Source: Clostridium sp. AM22-11AC | GTDB lineage: Bacteria > Bacillota > Clostridia > Lachnospirales > Lachnospiraceae | Direction: 5' to 3' | NCBI RefSeq assembly: GCF_003473545.1 | Contig: NZ_QUCM01000018.1 | Coordinates: 1 to 64,000, forward strand | Length of the DNA stretch: 64,000 nt | The notes under the pieces: model-generated | The model's input: the letters and a program-made list of their open reading frames with translations, nothing else | Told to the model about the DNA's origin: nothing | Databases searched by the model: none | Position numbers and translations under genes: made by a program | Shown: one piece after another, positions 35,317 to 44,283 of the stretch | Position numbering within the stretch: position 1 is the stretch's first letter | Layout of the letters: each line of letters opens with the position of its first letter

Positions 35317-35850
35317 TTAAAGGGCAGTCCCCTTCTTTGGAATAAAGAACCCGCTCATATCTGTATGTTCCAGTTCTAACAGCGCGATCTTCTTTTCAAT
35401 TCCCCCGGCATATCCGGTAAGACTTCCATTGGTTCCTACAACACGATGACAGGGGATGATAATGGAAACTTCGTTATGTCCTACTGCTCCGCCTACAGCC
35501 TGTGCAGACATATGAGGCGCATCCTGCATCTGTGCCATCTTTTTTGCAATCTCTCCATATGTCATAGTCTGTCCATAAGGGATCTGCAGTAAGATCTGCC
35601 ATACAGCCTGGCGAAACGGGGAACCTGCAGGATGAAGTGCAGGAGTAAAATCCGGCTCTTTCCCTGAAAAATATACATCCAGCCATTTTTTCGCCTGGAT
35701 CAGAACGGGTGTCTCCTGTGAAATGGTTTCTTTTGGAAGTGTATTTGCAAAGTATTTTTGTCTTTCAAACCATAAACCAGTCAGTCCAACCTCATCTGCC
35801 GCCAGTAAAATATTTCCCAGTGGGGACGGATATGTACATGTATAAATCAT
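35317..35850 (-). CDS. ogt: Methylated-DNA--protein-cysteine methyltransferase
   Basis: 177 residues. Removes alkyl groups from O6-alkylguanine in DNA by suicide transfer to its active-site Cys in IIPCHRVVGTNGSLTGYAGG (about 132-151). An N-terminal RNase H-like domain (about 1-80) precedes the wHTH-like DNA-binding part (FRQAVWQILLQIPYGQTMTY). GGAAAGGAAG precedes the ATG. A candidate LexA-type box lies about 105 bp upstream. Confidence 0.95.
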   Translation of the reverse strand: MIYTCTYPSPLGNILLAADEVGLTGLWFERQKYFANTLPKETISQETPVLIQAKKWLDVYFSGKEPDFTPALHPAGSPFRQAVWQILLQIPYGQTMTYGEIAKKMAQMQDAPHMSAQAVGGAVGHNEVSIIIPCHRVVGTNGSLTGYAGGIEKKIALLELEHTDMSGFFIPKKGTAL

Positions 35851-35955
35851 ATTACCACTTCCTTTCCCATCAACTTTTACATTTAAGTTTTTCGCTTACA
35901 CAGACTCTTTTGGACTCATTATACCTCATTTTTATCTATCCGTCTATAGTTTTAT

Positions 35956-35969
35956 CGAATGTATGTTCG
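35956..35969. promoter_or_regulatory. Candidate SOS (LexA) box upstream of ogt
   Basis: CGAATGTATGTTCG is one base from the Bacillota LexA consensus CGAAC-N4-GTTCG. It lies upstream of the predicted ogt promoter (TATAAT at about 35900 on the minus strand). Confidence 0.4.
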
Positions 35970-36012
35970 TTTTGCTTTTATCTTAAACTTTCCACCTGAC
36001 TCTTTTTGCATA

Positions 36013-36059
36013 AAAAAACGAGCAGCAAAACTGGATTTACGCTTGTTTGCTACTCGTTC
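36013..36059. terminator. Terminator downstream of the aldehyde dehydrogenase gene
   Basis: AACGAGCAGCAAAAC and GTTTGCTACTCGTT arms with a seven-base U run on the minus strand. Confidence 0.82.
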
Positions 36060-36123
36060 AGGAATTATTATATTTCTCAACTCAAAAAATGTCAAAAGGA
36101 TGGAATCATTTTTTATTTACATC

Positions 36124-37608
36124 CTATGCCGGATAAAATCCAGTAGGCGCCTCTGCCATATTAATCATAATGTTCTTCATCTGGGTATAATGTTCCAGGA
36201 TGACCTTATGGGTCTCTCTTCCGATACCGGATGCCTTGCAGCCGCCAAATGGAGCGCCTTCCGGGATCGCATTGTAGGTGTTGACCCACATACGTCCTGT
36301 TTCCACGCCTCTTGCCACACGAAGGGCCCTGTTGATATCTCTGGTCCAAACAGCACCGCCTAAGCCGTAGGCACTGTCATTTGCCATGGCAAGGACTTCT
36401 TCCTCTGTTTTAAACTTGATGATGCATGCAACTGGTCCGAAAATCTCTTCCTGGGCAACGCGCATATCGTTGGTCACATCTCCTAATAAGGTTGGACGCA
36501 GGAAGCAGCCTTTTTCCAGTTCTCCTTCTTTCGCCTGTACACCGCCGCAAAGCACCTTTGCGCCTTCTTCCTTGCCGATCTCCACATATTTTAAGATCTT
36601 TTCCATCTGTCTGCGGTCGATCTGGCTTCCCATCTGGGTCTCTTCTTTCCATGGAAGACCTACTTTTACTTTATTAAAGCGTTTTACAGCCTCTTCTACA
36701 AAACGGTCATAAATGCTTTCCTGGACAAAGACTCTGGAACCTGCGCAGCAAACCTGGCCCTGGTTAAAGAGGATGCCCATCTGAAGTCCGTCCATTGCCA
36801 TTTCCCAGTCACAGTCTTCAAAGAAGATATTGGCAGATTTTCCACCCAGCTCCAGTGTAGCAGGGATCAGTTTCTGGGCTGCTGCCAGAGCTACATTTCG
36901 TCCTACTTCTGTAGAGCCGGTAAAGGCAAGTTTTCTAAAGCCCGGATGATCTAACATATACTGACCGGATTTGGAGCCGGAACCGGTGATCACGTTAAAT
37001 ACGCCTGCAGGGATCACATCCTGGACCAGTCTTGCAAATTCCAGAACGCTTAAAGGTGTGGTGCTGGATGTCTTAAATACAGTACAGCAGCCGCTGGCAA
37101 GAACAGGAGCCAGTTTCCATGCTGCCATTAAAAATGGGAAGTTCCATGGAACGATCTGGCCTACTACGCCGATCGGTTCTCTTAAGATCAGGCTTAAGGT
37201 GTCTTTGCCAAGAATATTGGCACTTCCCTCTTCTGCCTGGATGCAGCCTGCAAAGTAGCGGAAATGGTCAGCTGCCATAGGGATATCTACTGCCAGTGTC
37301 TCACGGATGGGCTTGCCGTTGTCCATGGACTCTACCATAGCCAGATGTTCCTTATTTTCATCAATGATGGCAGCGATCTTATTTAAAACGGCGGCTCTTT
37401 CTGCAACTGTAGTATGCTTCCATGTTTTAAAAGCTTCCCATGCTGCTTTTACTGCCTCATCTACATCTTCCTTTGTTGCCTGGGCACACTCTGCTAATAC
37501 GCTTCCGTCTGCCGGGCAGATTGTTTTAAATGTTTCATGGGCAGAAGCATCTTTCCACTGACCTCCGATAAATAACTGATAACGTTCCTGTAACTTTGCC
37601 TTTTCCAT
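36124..37608 (-). CDS. NAD(P)+-dependent aldehyde dehydrogenase
   Basis: 494 residues of the ALDH superfamily, oxidising aldehydes to acids. VPWNFPFLMAAWKLAPVLA (about 160), FTGSTEVGR (about 236), ELGGKSANI with the catalytic Glu (about 258) and NQGQVCCAGSR with the catalytic Cys (about 291) are all present. AAGGCGG precedes the ATG. It follows an iron-type alcohol dehydrogenase by 100 bp on the same strand, forming an alcohol-to-acid pair. Specific substrate unknown; betaine-aldehyde-like enzymes are similar. Confidence 0.93.
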   Translation of the reverse strand: MEKAKLQERYQLFIGGQWKDASAHETFKTICPADGSVLAECAQATKEDVDEAVKAAWEAFKTWKHTTVAERAAVLNKIAAIIDENKEHLAMVESMDNGKPIRETLAVDIPMAADHFRYFAGCIQAEEGSANILGKDTLSLILREPIGVVGQIVPWNFPFLMAAWKLAPVLASGCCTVFKTSSTTPLSVLEFARLVQDVIPAGVFNVITGSGSKSGQYMLDHPGFRKLAFTGSTEVGRNVALAAAQKLIPATLELGGKSANIFFEDCDWEMAMDGLQMGILFNQGQVCCAGSRVFVQESIYDRFVEEAVKRFNKVKVGLPWKEETQMGSQIDRRQMEKILKYVEIGKEEGAKVLCGGVQAKEGELEKGCFLRPTLLGDVTNDMRVAQEEIFGPVACIIKFKTEEEVLAMANDSAYGLGGAVWTRDINRALRVARGVETGRMWVNTYNAIPEGAPFGGCKASGIGRETHKVILEHYTQMKNIMINMAEAPTGFYPA

Positions 37609-37707
37609 ATTATTTTCCGCCTTTCTTATGCAATTTCTTTGCAGTCTTTCATGCCTTTTGCCACTGGACCATTTCCATTTCCATTTTCATAAAGCCCGCA
37701 GATCTTA

Positions 37708-38859
37708 TTAATAAGCAGCCTTGAAAATTCCGATTACCTGTTCTTTGGTAGCCTTTCTCGGGTTGGTCAGCTGGCATACGTCCTTCATTGCATTTTCAGC
37801 CATGATCTCATAGTCTTCTTCTTTTACTCCAAGACTTCTCAGGTTCTGTGGGATACCTACCTGCTCGCTGAGCTGGCGGATGGCTGCAATGGCTTTTCTG
37901 GCTGCTTCCATAGTGGAAAGTCCGTCAATGTTTTCACCCATTGCCTTTGCAATGTCTCTGAAGCGGTTTGCATTTCCGATCAGGTTAAACTCTTCTACAT
38001 GAGGAAGGAGGATAGCGTTGCACACACCATGAGGCAGGTTGTAGAAACCACCTAACTGATGAGCCATCGCATGAACATAACCTAAGGAAGCATTGTTAAA
38101 AGCGATACCGGCCAGGTACTGTCCGTATGCCATTTTGTCTCTTGCCTTCATGTATTCTCCATTTGCGACTGCCTTTGGCAGATACCGTGTGATCATGGTA
38201 ATAGCCATGGTAGCAGCTGCATCTGTCAGTGGATTTGCATTGGTAGAAACATAAGCTTCAATAGCATGGGTCAAAGCATCCATTCCGGTAGCTGCTGTCA
38301 GTGACGGTGGCATGCCTACCATCAGCTTGGGATCATTGATGGCGATCTGTGGTGTCACTCTCCAGTCTACGATCGCCATTTTTACATGACGACTGGTATC
38401 TGTAATGATACAGAAGCGGGTGATCTCAGAAGCAGTTCCTGCTGTGGTGTTGATGGCAACCATAGGGCACATAGGCTTTTGTGACTTGTCCACACCCTCA
38501 TAATCCCGGATGTTTCCTCCATTGGAAGCTACAATGCCGATACCCTTTGCACAGTCGTGGGAAGAACCACCGCCAAGAGAGATAATAGAGTCGCATCCAT
38601 TTTCCTTGAATACCTTAAGACCGGCTTCTACGTTTACATCCTTCGGGTTTGGCTCTACCCCGCCAAATACAACGCTTTCAACACCAGAGTCCTTTAAGAT
38701 ATCCTGAACCATCCGGGCCATTCCCTGTTTTGCCAGAAATGCGTCTGTTACAATGAGAGTTTTCTTTCCTCCCAGGCTCTGCATTAAGGAACCTGTTTCC
38801 TTTACGGAATCTTCTCCAAATAAGTTTCTTGTAGGCAGAAAATAATAAGTTGTTCCCAT
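37708..38859 (-). CDS. Iron-containing alcohol dehydrogenase
   Basis: 383 residues of the group III (Fe2+) alcohol dehydrogenase family. [13 protein letters not shown] (about 94) binds NAD. The metal ligands Asp and His are in [13 protein letters not shown] (about 187), AMAHQLGG (about 252) and [14 protein letters not shown] (about 265). The ATG at 38859 has GAGG nine bases upstream. A longer in-frame GTG start at 38895 is less likely. Paired with the aldehyde dehydrogenase downstream; the MocR regulator upstream may control both. Confidence 0.93.
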   Translation of the reverse strand: MGTTYYFLPTRNLFGEDSVKETGSLMQSLGGKKTLIVTDAFLAKQGMARMVQDILKDSGVESVVFGGVEPNPKDVNVEAGLKVFKENGCDSIISLGGGSSHDCAKGIGIVASNGGNIRDYEGVDKSQKPMCPMVAINTTAGTASEITRFCIITDTSRHVKMAIVDWRVTPQIAINDPKLMVGMPPSLTAATGMDALTHAIEAYVSTNANPLTDAAATMAITMITRYLPKAVANGEYMKARDKMAYGQYLAGIAFNNASLGYVHAMAHQLGGFYNLPHGVCNAILLPHVEEFNLIGNANRFRDIAKAMGENIDGLSTMEAARKAIAAIRQLSEQVGIPQNLRSLGVKEEDYEIMAENAMKDVCQLTNPRKATKEQVIGIFKAAY

Positions 38860-38905
38860 GTGTCCGTACCTCGTTTCTTTGCTTATTTTTTTCACTCATT
38901 TTCCT

Positions 38906-38945
38906 ACAGGGAGTTTTTATTTTGGAACACTTTATTCCTCCCTGT
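38906..38945. repeat. Inverted repeat in the alcohol dehydrogenase leader
   Basis: ACAGGGAG and CTCCCTGT perfect arms around 24 bases, between MocR and the alcohol dehydrogenase. Attenuator or operator unknown. Confidence 0.5.
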
Positions 38946-38971
38946 GTGTCGGTAGGCTCATGGTAACACTG

Positions 38972-39021
38972 ATCTGATATCTTTAAAATATCCAAAATAA
39001 AACTATTAAAGGATATCAGAT
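38972..39021. repeat. 13-bp inverted repeat just after the MocR gene
   Basis: ATCTGATATCTTT and AAAGGATATCAGAT pair around 23 AT-rich bases, ending two bases from the MocR stop codon. There is no strong U run, so it may be an operator or weak terminator for the dehydrogenase genes. Confidence 0.5.
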
Positions 39022-39022
39022 T

Positions 39023-40420
39023 TTACCACTGGATAAAAATATTACCCAGTCTTCTCACCGCTTCCGTCAGGCGGCTTTCATCCATATCAGAATAATTTAA
39101 CACTAAAATATGATCATATTCCGGGTTCTTCTCACTGCAGAACCGGGACAGACATGAAATATGGATACCCATATTTTCCGCTGCCTCTTCAATCTCCGTA
39201 TCTGTCATGGAAGTATCTACTTTTACCAACAGATGAGTGCCGCTCTCACCTCCGTCCACGCTGACTGCTGGCAGTAGCACCGATTGTTTTAAGATACGCT
39301 TTAAACGTTCTCCTTCTGCATGATAAAACTTCTTAAGACGGCTTAAATGGCGCTCAAAATAGCCATTTTCAATAAATCTTGCCAGAGCATACTGCTCACA
39401 GGTAGAGGCTGTATTGCAGTAAAAATTGGCGGTATCAATGTAGCGGCGCATCAGCTTCTCCGGAAGGACCATATAGCTGATACGGATAGCCGGTGTCAGG
39501 GTCTTGCTGAAGGTGTTCATATAGATCACGCTTTCGTGGGAGTCCATGCTCCCAAGTGCGGGAATAGACCGGGAACGATAGCGGAATTCGCAGTCATAAT
39601 CATCCTCTATGATATAGCGTTCTTCTTTTTCTGAAGCCCAGCTTAAAAGCTCCTGACGCCTGGATGCAGACATAACTGTTCCCAATGGATAATGGTGCTC
39701 CGGGGATACATGGATAATGTCTGCCCCGCTGTCTTGCAGGCTTTTCATATGGATTCCCCCATCGTCCATGGCTATACTCTTCCACTTCAGCCCATATTCT
39801 TCATAGATCACAGGGATTTTCTTATATCCCGGGTTTTCCACAGCATAGACTGCGTCTGCAGGCAGAAGCTTGATCAGACGGCTATACAGGTATTCAATAC
39901 TGGCTCCGATCACAATGCATTCAGGAGAAATGGTCATTCCACGGGTGCGGTATAAGTAATCCGCAATGGTCTCCCGCAGCTGGCGGACTCCCAGAAAATG
40001 ACCTCTTTTTACCAGTTCTTTGTCATACTCTGACAGCACCTCCCTCATGACCTTTCTCCACATGGAAAATGGAAATTTATCATACACTGTGTTGTTGGCT
40101 GTAAAATCCGCAAACCATTGATCTTCCCTGTAAAGTTGGGGATATTCTGCCACTACAGGTTTATACTCCGGCATAGCTTCCACTGCCGCCACAAAATAGC
40201 CTTTTTTCTCTTTGGAATAAAGATAGCCTTCTACCACCAACTGTTCGTAGGCGCTTAAAACTGTCTTTACGCTGATGCCATTATCCCTGGCCAGCTCCCT
40301 TTTGGAAGGCAGCTTGGTCCCCGGCAGGATCCGCCCTCTTAAAATGTCTTCTTTCAGTTTCTGATACAGTTCTTCATAGAGAGAACTGCCCTTTTTCTTC
40401 TCTAACTCATAATGCAGCAT
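39023..40420 (-). CDS. MocR/PdxR-type regulator (GntR wHTH fused to aminotransferase domain)
   Basis: 465 residues. N-terminal GntR winged helix (GTKLPSKRELARDNGISVKT, about 36-55), a linker, and a C-terminal fold-type I aminotransferase domain. The PLP lysine lies in NTFSKTLTPAIRISY (about 307) and the phosphate-binding Arg region follows. MocR proteins sense PLP or related ligands. Divergent from an SDR gene over a 99-bp promoter region and upstream, on the same strand, of the alcohol dehydrogenase. Either side could be the target. Confidence 0.92.
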   Translation of the reverse strand: MLHYELEKKKGSSLYEELYQKLKEDILRGRILPGTKLPSKRELARDNGISVKTVLSAYEQLVVEGYLYSKEKKGYFVAAVEAMPEYKPVVAEYPQLYREDQWFADFTANNTVYDKFPFSMWRKVMREVLSEYDKELVKRGHFLGVRQLRETIADYLYRTRGMTISPECIVIGASIEYLYSRLIKLLPADAVYAVENPGYKKIPVIYEEYGLKWKSIAMDDGGIHMKSLQDSGADIIHVSPEHHYPLGTVMSASRRQELLSWASEKEERYIIEDDYDCEFRYRSRSIPALGSMDSHESVIYMNTFSKTLTPAIRISYMVLPEKLMRRYIDTANFYCNTASTCEQYALARFIENGYFERHLSRLKKFYHAEGERLKRILKQSVLLPAVSVDGGESGTHLLVKVDTSMTDTEIEEAAENMGIHISCLSRFCSEKNPEYDHILVLNYSDMDESRLTEAVRRLGNIFIQW

Positions 40421-40519
40421 TTCATCTGGTATCCTTTTTTTTCACTATTCTGGGTATTACATTGGTATCAATTTCGATTATAATAGAAAGAAAATTATTT
40501 GTAAACCGGAGGATCACTT

Positions 40520-41311
40520 ATGGGAGTCTATGCAATTACCGGCGGTTCCGGTGGGATCGGCCTGCGTGTGATCAGTCAATTAGAAAAACAGGGACATGAG
40601 ACTATCAATATCGACTGGAAAACAGGAGATATCCAGGCCGACCTTTCTATTCCAGAAGGACGGCAGAAAGTAATTGATGAATTACACGAGCTGCATCCAG
40701 AAGGTTTAGACGGTCTGATCTTATGCGCCGGCGTTCCCGGTTCCTGTCACGATCTGCGCCTGATCCTTTCTTTAAACTTTTTCGGAACGATTTCTATTAT
40801 AAAAGGGGCCTACGATCTTTTAGAGAAAAAAGGCGGCAGCTGCGTAGCCACTGTTTCCAATGCTATCTCCCAGGGAGACCTGCGCATGGACTTGGCAGAT
40901 ATTTTAAATAATAATAATGAAGATGAACTTCGCATCCTGGATCTGGTTTCCAATTTAGATGAAAATGACCTTCTTACAGGTAACCGCCTGTACGTGGCTT
41001 CCAAGTATGCCTTAGCCAGATGGGTCCGCCGCCATTCTGCCTCTTATGCCGCAAATGGGGTTCGCATCAACGCAGTGGCACCTGGAAACGTAAACACATC
41101 CATGACTGCCACTATGTCTGTGGATGAAAAGACGGCATTAAATGCCCTTCCTATTCCTACCAAATATGGCAAAGAGACTCTTATGGAACCGGATGAGATC
41201 GCCTCTGCCATTAATTTCCTTATTTCAAAAGAAGCAAGAGGCGTCAACGGCATTATCATGTTTGTGGACGGCGGCACAGACGCCCTTCTCAATTCAGAAA
41301 AAGTATATTAG
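40520..41311 (+). CDS. SDR-family oxidoreductase
   Basis: 263 residues of the short-chain dehydrogenase/reductase family. TGGSGGIGLRV (about 7-17) binds NAD(P). The active-site Tyr/Lys is LYVASKYALARWV (about 157-169), and GVNGIIMFVDGGTDALL ends the fold. ATTACA and TATAAT with a 17-bp spacer precede it, and CGGAGG lies before the ATG. First gene of a three-gene operon with an NTF2-like protein and a nitroreductase. Substrate unknown. Confidence 0.88.
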   Translation: MGVYAITGGSGGIGLRVISQLEKQGHETINIDWKTGDIQADLSIPEGRQKVIDELHELHPEGLDGLILCAGVPGSCHDLRLILSLNFFGTISIIKGAYDLLEKKGGSCVATVSNAISQGDLRMDLADILNNNNEDELRILDLVSNLDENDLLTGNRLYVASKYALARWVRRHSASYAANGVRINAVAPGNVNTSMTATMSVDEKTALNALPIPTKYGKETLMEPDEIASAINFLISKEARGVNGIIMFVDGGTDALLNSEKVY

Positions 41312-41324
41312 AAAGGAAACTTTC

Positions 41325-41660
41325 ATGGAACCTGTTATCCAGAAATATCTCACAGCTCTTGAAACAAAAGATTTTGAAGCCCTGGCAGAATTATTTACCA
41401 AAAACGGCCACTACTGTGATTACTGCGCCAACGGCACATCCCAGCACGAATTTCATTTATATGGAAAAGAAGCCATTTCCATGTTTTTCCGGAATAAGTT
41501 TCTCTTCTGTCAGTATTCCATATTATCGCCCACGATCCTGAACGGCTCACAGGCAGAATTTATCGCCTCCTACGGCGGTTACCAGGTCATGGCTATTGCC
41601 AGCTTACAGCAGCTGACCGCAGACGGACATATCCGCCGACTGACCGTGCGACCGAAATAA
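41325..41660 (+). CDS. NTF2/SnoaL-like small protein
   Basis: A 111-residue protein with an NTF2-like helical start (VIQKYLTALETKDFEALAELF) and later beta strands (AEFIASYGGYQVMAIASLQQ). The fold is a common pocket for isomerases, dehydratases and sensors. GAAAGGAAA lies before the ATG at 41325. The frame is open back to 41142 inside the SDR gene, which is not the start. It probably shares a substrate with the SDR. Cys residues at HYCDYCANG are notable. Confidence 0.75.
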   Translation: MEPVIQKYLTALETKDFEALAELFTKNGHYCDYCANGTSQHEFHLYGKEAISMFFRNKFLFCQYSILSPTILNGSQAEFIASYGGYQVMAIASLQQLTADGHIRRLTVRPK

Positions 41661-41702
41661 TACAATCTCACAACATCCTATACAATGAAAGGATCTGTAC
41701 TC

Positions 41703-42293
41703 ATGATAAAAGAAATAGAAAGCAGACGGAGCATCCGCCGCTATAAAGACATTCCTGTAAAAAAAGAATTAATAGAAGAAATATTAAAAGCCGGCATGCT
41801 GGCTCCTTCCTCTAAAAACCGGCAGCCATGGCATTTTATCGTAACAACAGGCTCTGCAAAGGAACAGGTCCTTAAAGCCATGGAAGCAGGACTGAAACGG
41901 GAAGAAAAACAGCCTTTTCTCCCAGAAAGTGCCCCTTATTTAGATGGTGCCAGGGCAACCCTTAAGATCATGAAAGAAGCACCTGTTATTATTTTTATCA
42001 CAGACCCTCTGGCCTCTCCTATGGATCAGCCGCTGGCCATTGATGAACGTGTGTCAGAAATATGCAATGCCCAGTCCATGGGAGCTGCCATTGAAAACAT
42101 GACACTGGCTGCCACAGAACTGGGCCTTGGAAGTCTTTGGATCTGTAATACGTTTTTTGCTCAGGAAGAATTAAATCACTGGTTAAATGCTGACGGCCAG
42201 CTCTATGCTGCCTTGGCTGTAGGCTACGCAGATGAAGCACCTGCTCCAAGACCAAGACGAAAAGCAGAACTGACTGTGGAGTGGCGAAAGTAA
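41703..42293 (+). CDS. Nitroreductase-family flavoprotein
   Basis: A 196-residue member of the FMN-binding nitroreductase family: EIESRRSIRRYKDIPV near the start, AGMLAPSSKNRQPWHFIV (about 28-45) for FMN contact, and NMTLAATELGLGSLWI (about 140). It reduces nitro-, quinone- or enoate-type compounds in the family. GAAAGGA precedes the ATG at 41703. An earlier ATG six codons upstream lacks spacing to the site. Last gene of the SDR operon, convergent with the ZIP transporter with a 12-bp gap. Confidence 0.88.
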   Translation: MIKEIESRRSIRRYKDIPVKKELIEEILKAGMLAPSSKNRQPWHFIVTTGSAKEQVLKAMEAGLKREEKQPFLPESAPYLDGARATLKIMKEAPVIIFITDPLASPMDQPLAIDERVSEICNAQSMGAAIENMTLAATELGLGSLWICNTFFAQEELNHWLNADGQLYAALAVGYADEAPAPRPRRKAELTVEWRK

Positions 42294-42304
42294 CACAACC
42301 TGCA

Positions 42305-43078
42305 TTATCCCAATGCCACATCAAGGACCATCATCAATGCAAACCCAATGGCAAATCCGATGGTACCAATATTGGAATGTTCCCCTTCTGATGCTTCCGG
42401 CACCAGTTCTTCCACTACTACGTAAAGCATGGCACCTGCTGCAAAGGAAAGGAAATATGGCATAAAGGGCTCCAGTTTTTCTGCCAATAACAGCATAAGA
42501 CCGGCGCCGATGGGCTCTACAATACCGGAAAGCATACCGTAGACAAAGGCTTTTTTCTGCCCTGCCGCTTCTTTTAAAGGAAGGGAGATAACCGCTCCTT
42601 CCGGGAAATTCTGGATCGCAATTCCCAGTGACAATGCCATGGCGCCTGCCAGTGTAATGGACTCACTTTTTGCCAGCATACCTGCAAAAGCCACACCAAC
42701 TGCCATTCCTTCCGGTATGTTATGTAAGGTCACTGCAAGAACCAGCATAGTGCTCTTTTTCCAATTGCTTTTTGCGCCTTCCGGCTGATCCGTATCCATA
42801 TGAAGATGAGGAACTACCATATCCAGAAACAGCAAAAACGCCATTCCTAAAAGGAAGCCAGTTACTGCCGGAAGAAAAGCCAGTCTTCCAAGTCCATCAC
42901 TCATTTCCATAGCCGGGATCAGAAGGGACCACACAGAAGCAGCCACCATCACTCCCGAAGCAAAGCCCAGAAATGCTTTCTGCACTCCGGGCTTTAATTC
43001 TCCCCGCAGGAAGAACACGCAGGCGCTGCCTGCTGTGGTTCCTATAAAAGGGATCAGTATTCCTGTTAAAATATCCAT
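42305..43078 (-). CDS. ZIP-family metal transporter
   Basis: 257 residues with about eight membrane segments. The ZIP signature HNIPEGMAVGVAFAG (about 118) and the paired NFPEGAVISLPL (about 156) carry the metal-binding His/Glu residues of ZupT/GufA-like importers of zinc and other divalent metals. Cytoplasmic loop His residues (VVPHLHMDTD, about 87) are typical. GAGGTAG precedes the ATG. It follows the cytidylate-kinase-like gene on the same strand after 76 bp. Confidence 0.9.
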   Translation of the reverse strand: MDILTGILIPFIGTTAGSACVFFLRGELKPGVQKAFLGFASGVMVAASVWSLLIPAMEMSDGLGRLAFLPAVTGFLLGMAFLLFLDMVVPHLHMDTDQPEGAKSNWKKSTMLVLAVTLHNIPEGMAVGVAFAGMLAKSESITLAGAMALSLGIAIQNFPEGAVISLPLKEAAGQKKAFVYGMLSGIVEPIGAGLMLLLAEKLEPFMPYFLSFAAGAMLYVVVEELVPEASEGEHSNIGTIGFAIGFALMMVLDVALG

Positions 43079-43154
43079 CTGCTACCTCATGTTGCTACAT
43101 TGCTGCCCCATCCATAGGCGGATCTACCATCTCTAAAGAGCATCGTCATAACGA

Positions 43155-43793
43155 TCAGTCGATCATTCCCCGAAGTTTCAGATAATCTTTGATCAGTTTG
43201 ATCATCTGATCATAATCAATACGGCTGGCATTAATAGGAAGGTCATAATTTTCCATATCCATCCAGTTTCTGCCAGTGAAATATTTATGATACTCTGTGC
43301 GCTCCTTATCGATCTTCTTCATGCGGCGCAGTGCTTCTTCTTCGTCTACCTTGTCTACGTCCATAACTCTGCGGACTCTGGTAACCGTATCTGCATAGAC
43401 GAAAATGCGGACTACATCATCTAACTGATCCTGAAGAACATAATTGCCACAGCGTCCAATGATAATGCAGTTTTCAGACTCTGCCAGCTTGCGGATGACC
43501 TCGGACTGGAAGCGGAACAGATTTTCCGGTGATGTAAGCCTATGTCCATCCTTTACAGGTGCGGAAAGCTCCGGCTTCATATTGGTAACTGTACGATATA
43601 ATAAGTTATTCCCTGCTTTTTCATCTGCAAGACGGAAGTACTGTTCTCCAATAGCACTGGTCTCTGATGTCATTTTCAGGATCTCTTCATCATAATAATG
43701 AATACCCAGCTCTTCTGCAAGGCGCATACCTGTAATACGTCCGCCGCTTCCGTACTGACGCTCGATTGTGATCACATAATGTTTATCGCTCAT
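43155..43793 (-). CDS. Cytidylate kinase-like family protein
   Basis: A 212-residue P-loop kinase of the 'cytidylate kinase-like' (Cytidylate_kin2) group. The N-terminal motif ITIERQYGSGGRITGMRLAEEL replaces the usual GPxGxGKS loop (only part of it is conserved). IIIGRCGNYVL (about 113) and an Arg-rich lid (RVRRVMDVD, about 138) follow. The group is widespread in Clostridia and its substrate is unproven. GGGAGG precedes the ATG. Not the essential Cmk, which is a separate family. Confidence 0.85.
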   Translation of the reverse strand: MSDKHYVITIERQYGSGGRITGMRLAEELGIHYYDEEILKMTSETSAIGEQYFRLADEKAGNNLLYRTVTNMKPELSAPVKDGHRLTSPENLFRFQSEVIRKLAESENCIIIGRCGNYVLQDQLDDVVRIFVYADTVTRVRRVMDVDKVDEEEALRRMKKIDKERTEYHKYFTGRNWMDMENYDLPINASRIDYDQMIKLIKDYLKLRGMID

Positions 43794-43935
43794 ATGACCG
43801 ACCTCCCTTGTTTTGCTATCTTAAGTATAGCACATTTTTACCTAACCGAACACTATATTATCTGAAATTTACTGAAATTTTTCTTCAAATTTCTCATAAC
43901 AACAGGTGCAACGGATACAGCTTTGCAAAAAACAG

Positions 43936-43964
43936 TTGACAAAACCCGCCCTATGTATTAAGAT
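43936..43964 (+). promoter_or_regulatory. Promoter of the trp T-box transcript
   Basis: TTGACA (43936-43941), a 17-bp spacer and TAAGAT (43959-43964). Confidence 0.75.
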
Positions 43965-43967
43965 ACG

Positions 43968-44240
43968 GATTAACAGCTAAACCGTTGAGAAAGAGGAGTA
44001 AGCTTCCAATGCATTAGCACAGAGAGCCGCAGGTGGTGGGATTGCGGTATAAGGCAGGCAGCTGAATGGACTTTTGAGGGCAGTCTTGAAATATTTCAGT
44101 AGGGACTGACGGACTCTGCACCCGTTACATTTGCAGCACATATGTTAGTATGTGAAAAGTGGACTTTCAGTCAATTTGAGTGGCACCGCGGATCATATTC
44201 GTCTCAATCACAATCGTATTGTGTTTGGGACTTTTTTTAT
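43968..44240 (+). promoter_or_regulatory. Tryptophan T-box leader
   Basis: Stem I carries GAA-TGG-AC, giving specifier UGG (Trp) at 44067-44069. The antiterminator has GAGTGGCACCGCGG (44178-44191). The terminator is GTCTCAATCACAAT / ATTGTGTTTGGGAC with a U run (44201-44238). Uncharged tRNA(Trp) should turn on the ABC transporter genes that follow. The T-box replaces any ORF in this 490-bp gap. Confidence 0.93.
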
Positions 44241-44283
44241 TCCAAAATATTATTTCAAATTTTATTTTCAGGAGGTAAGTATT

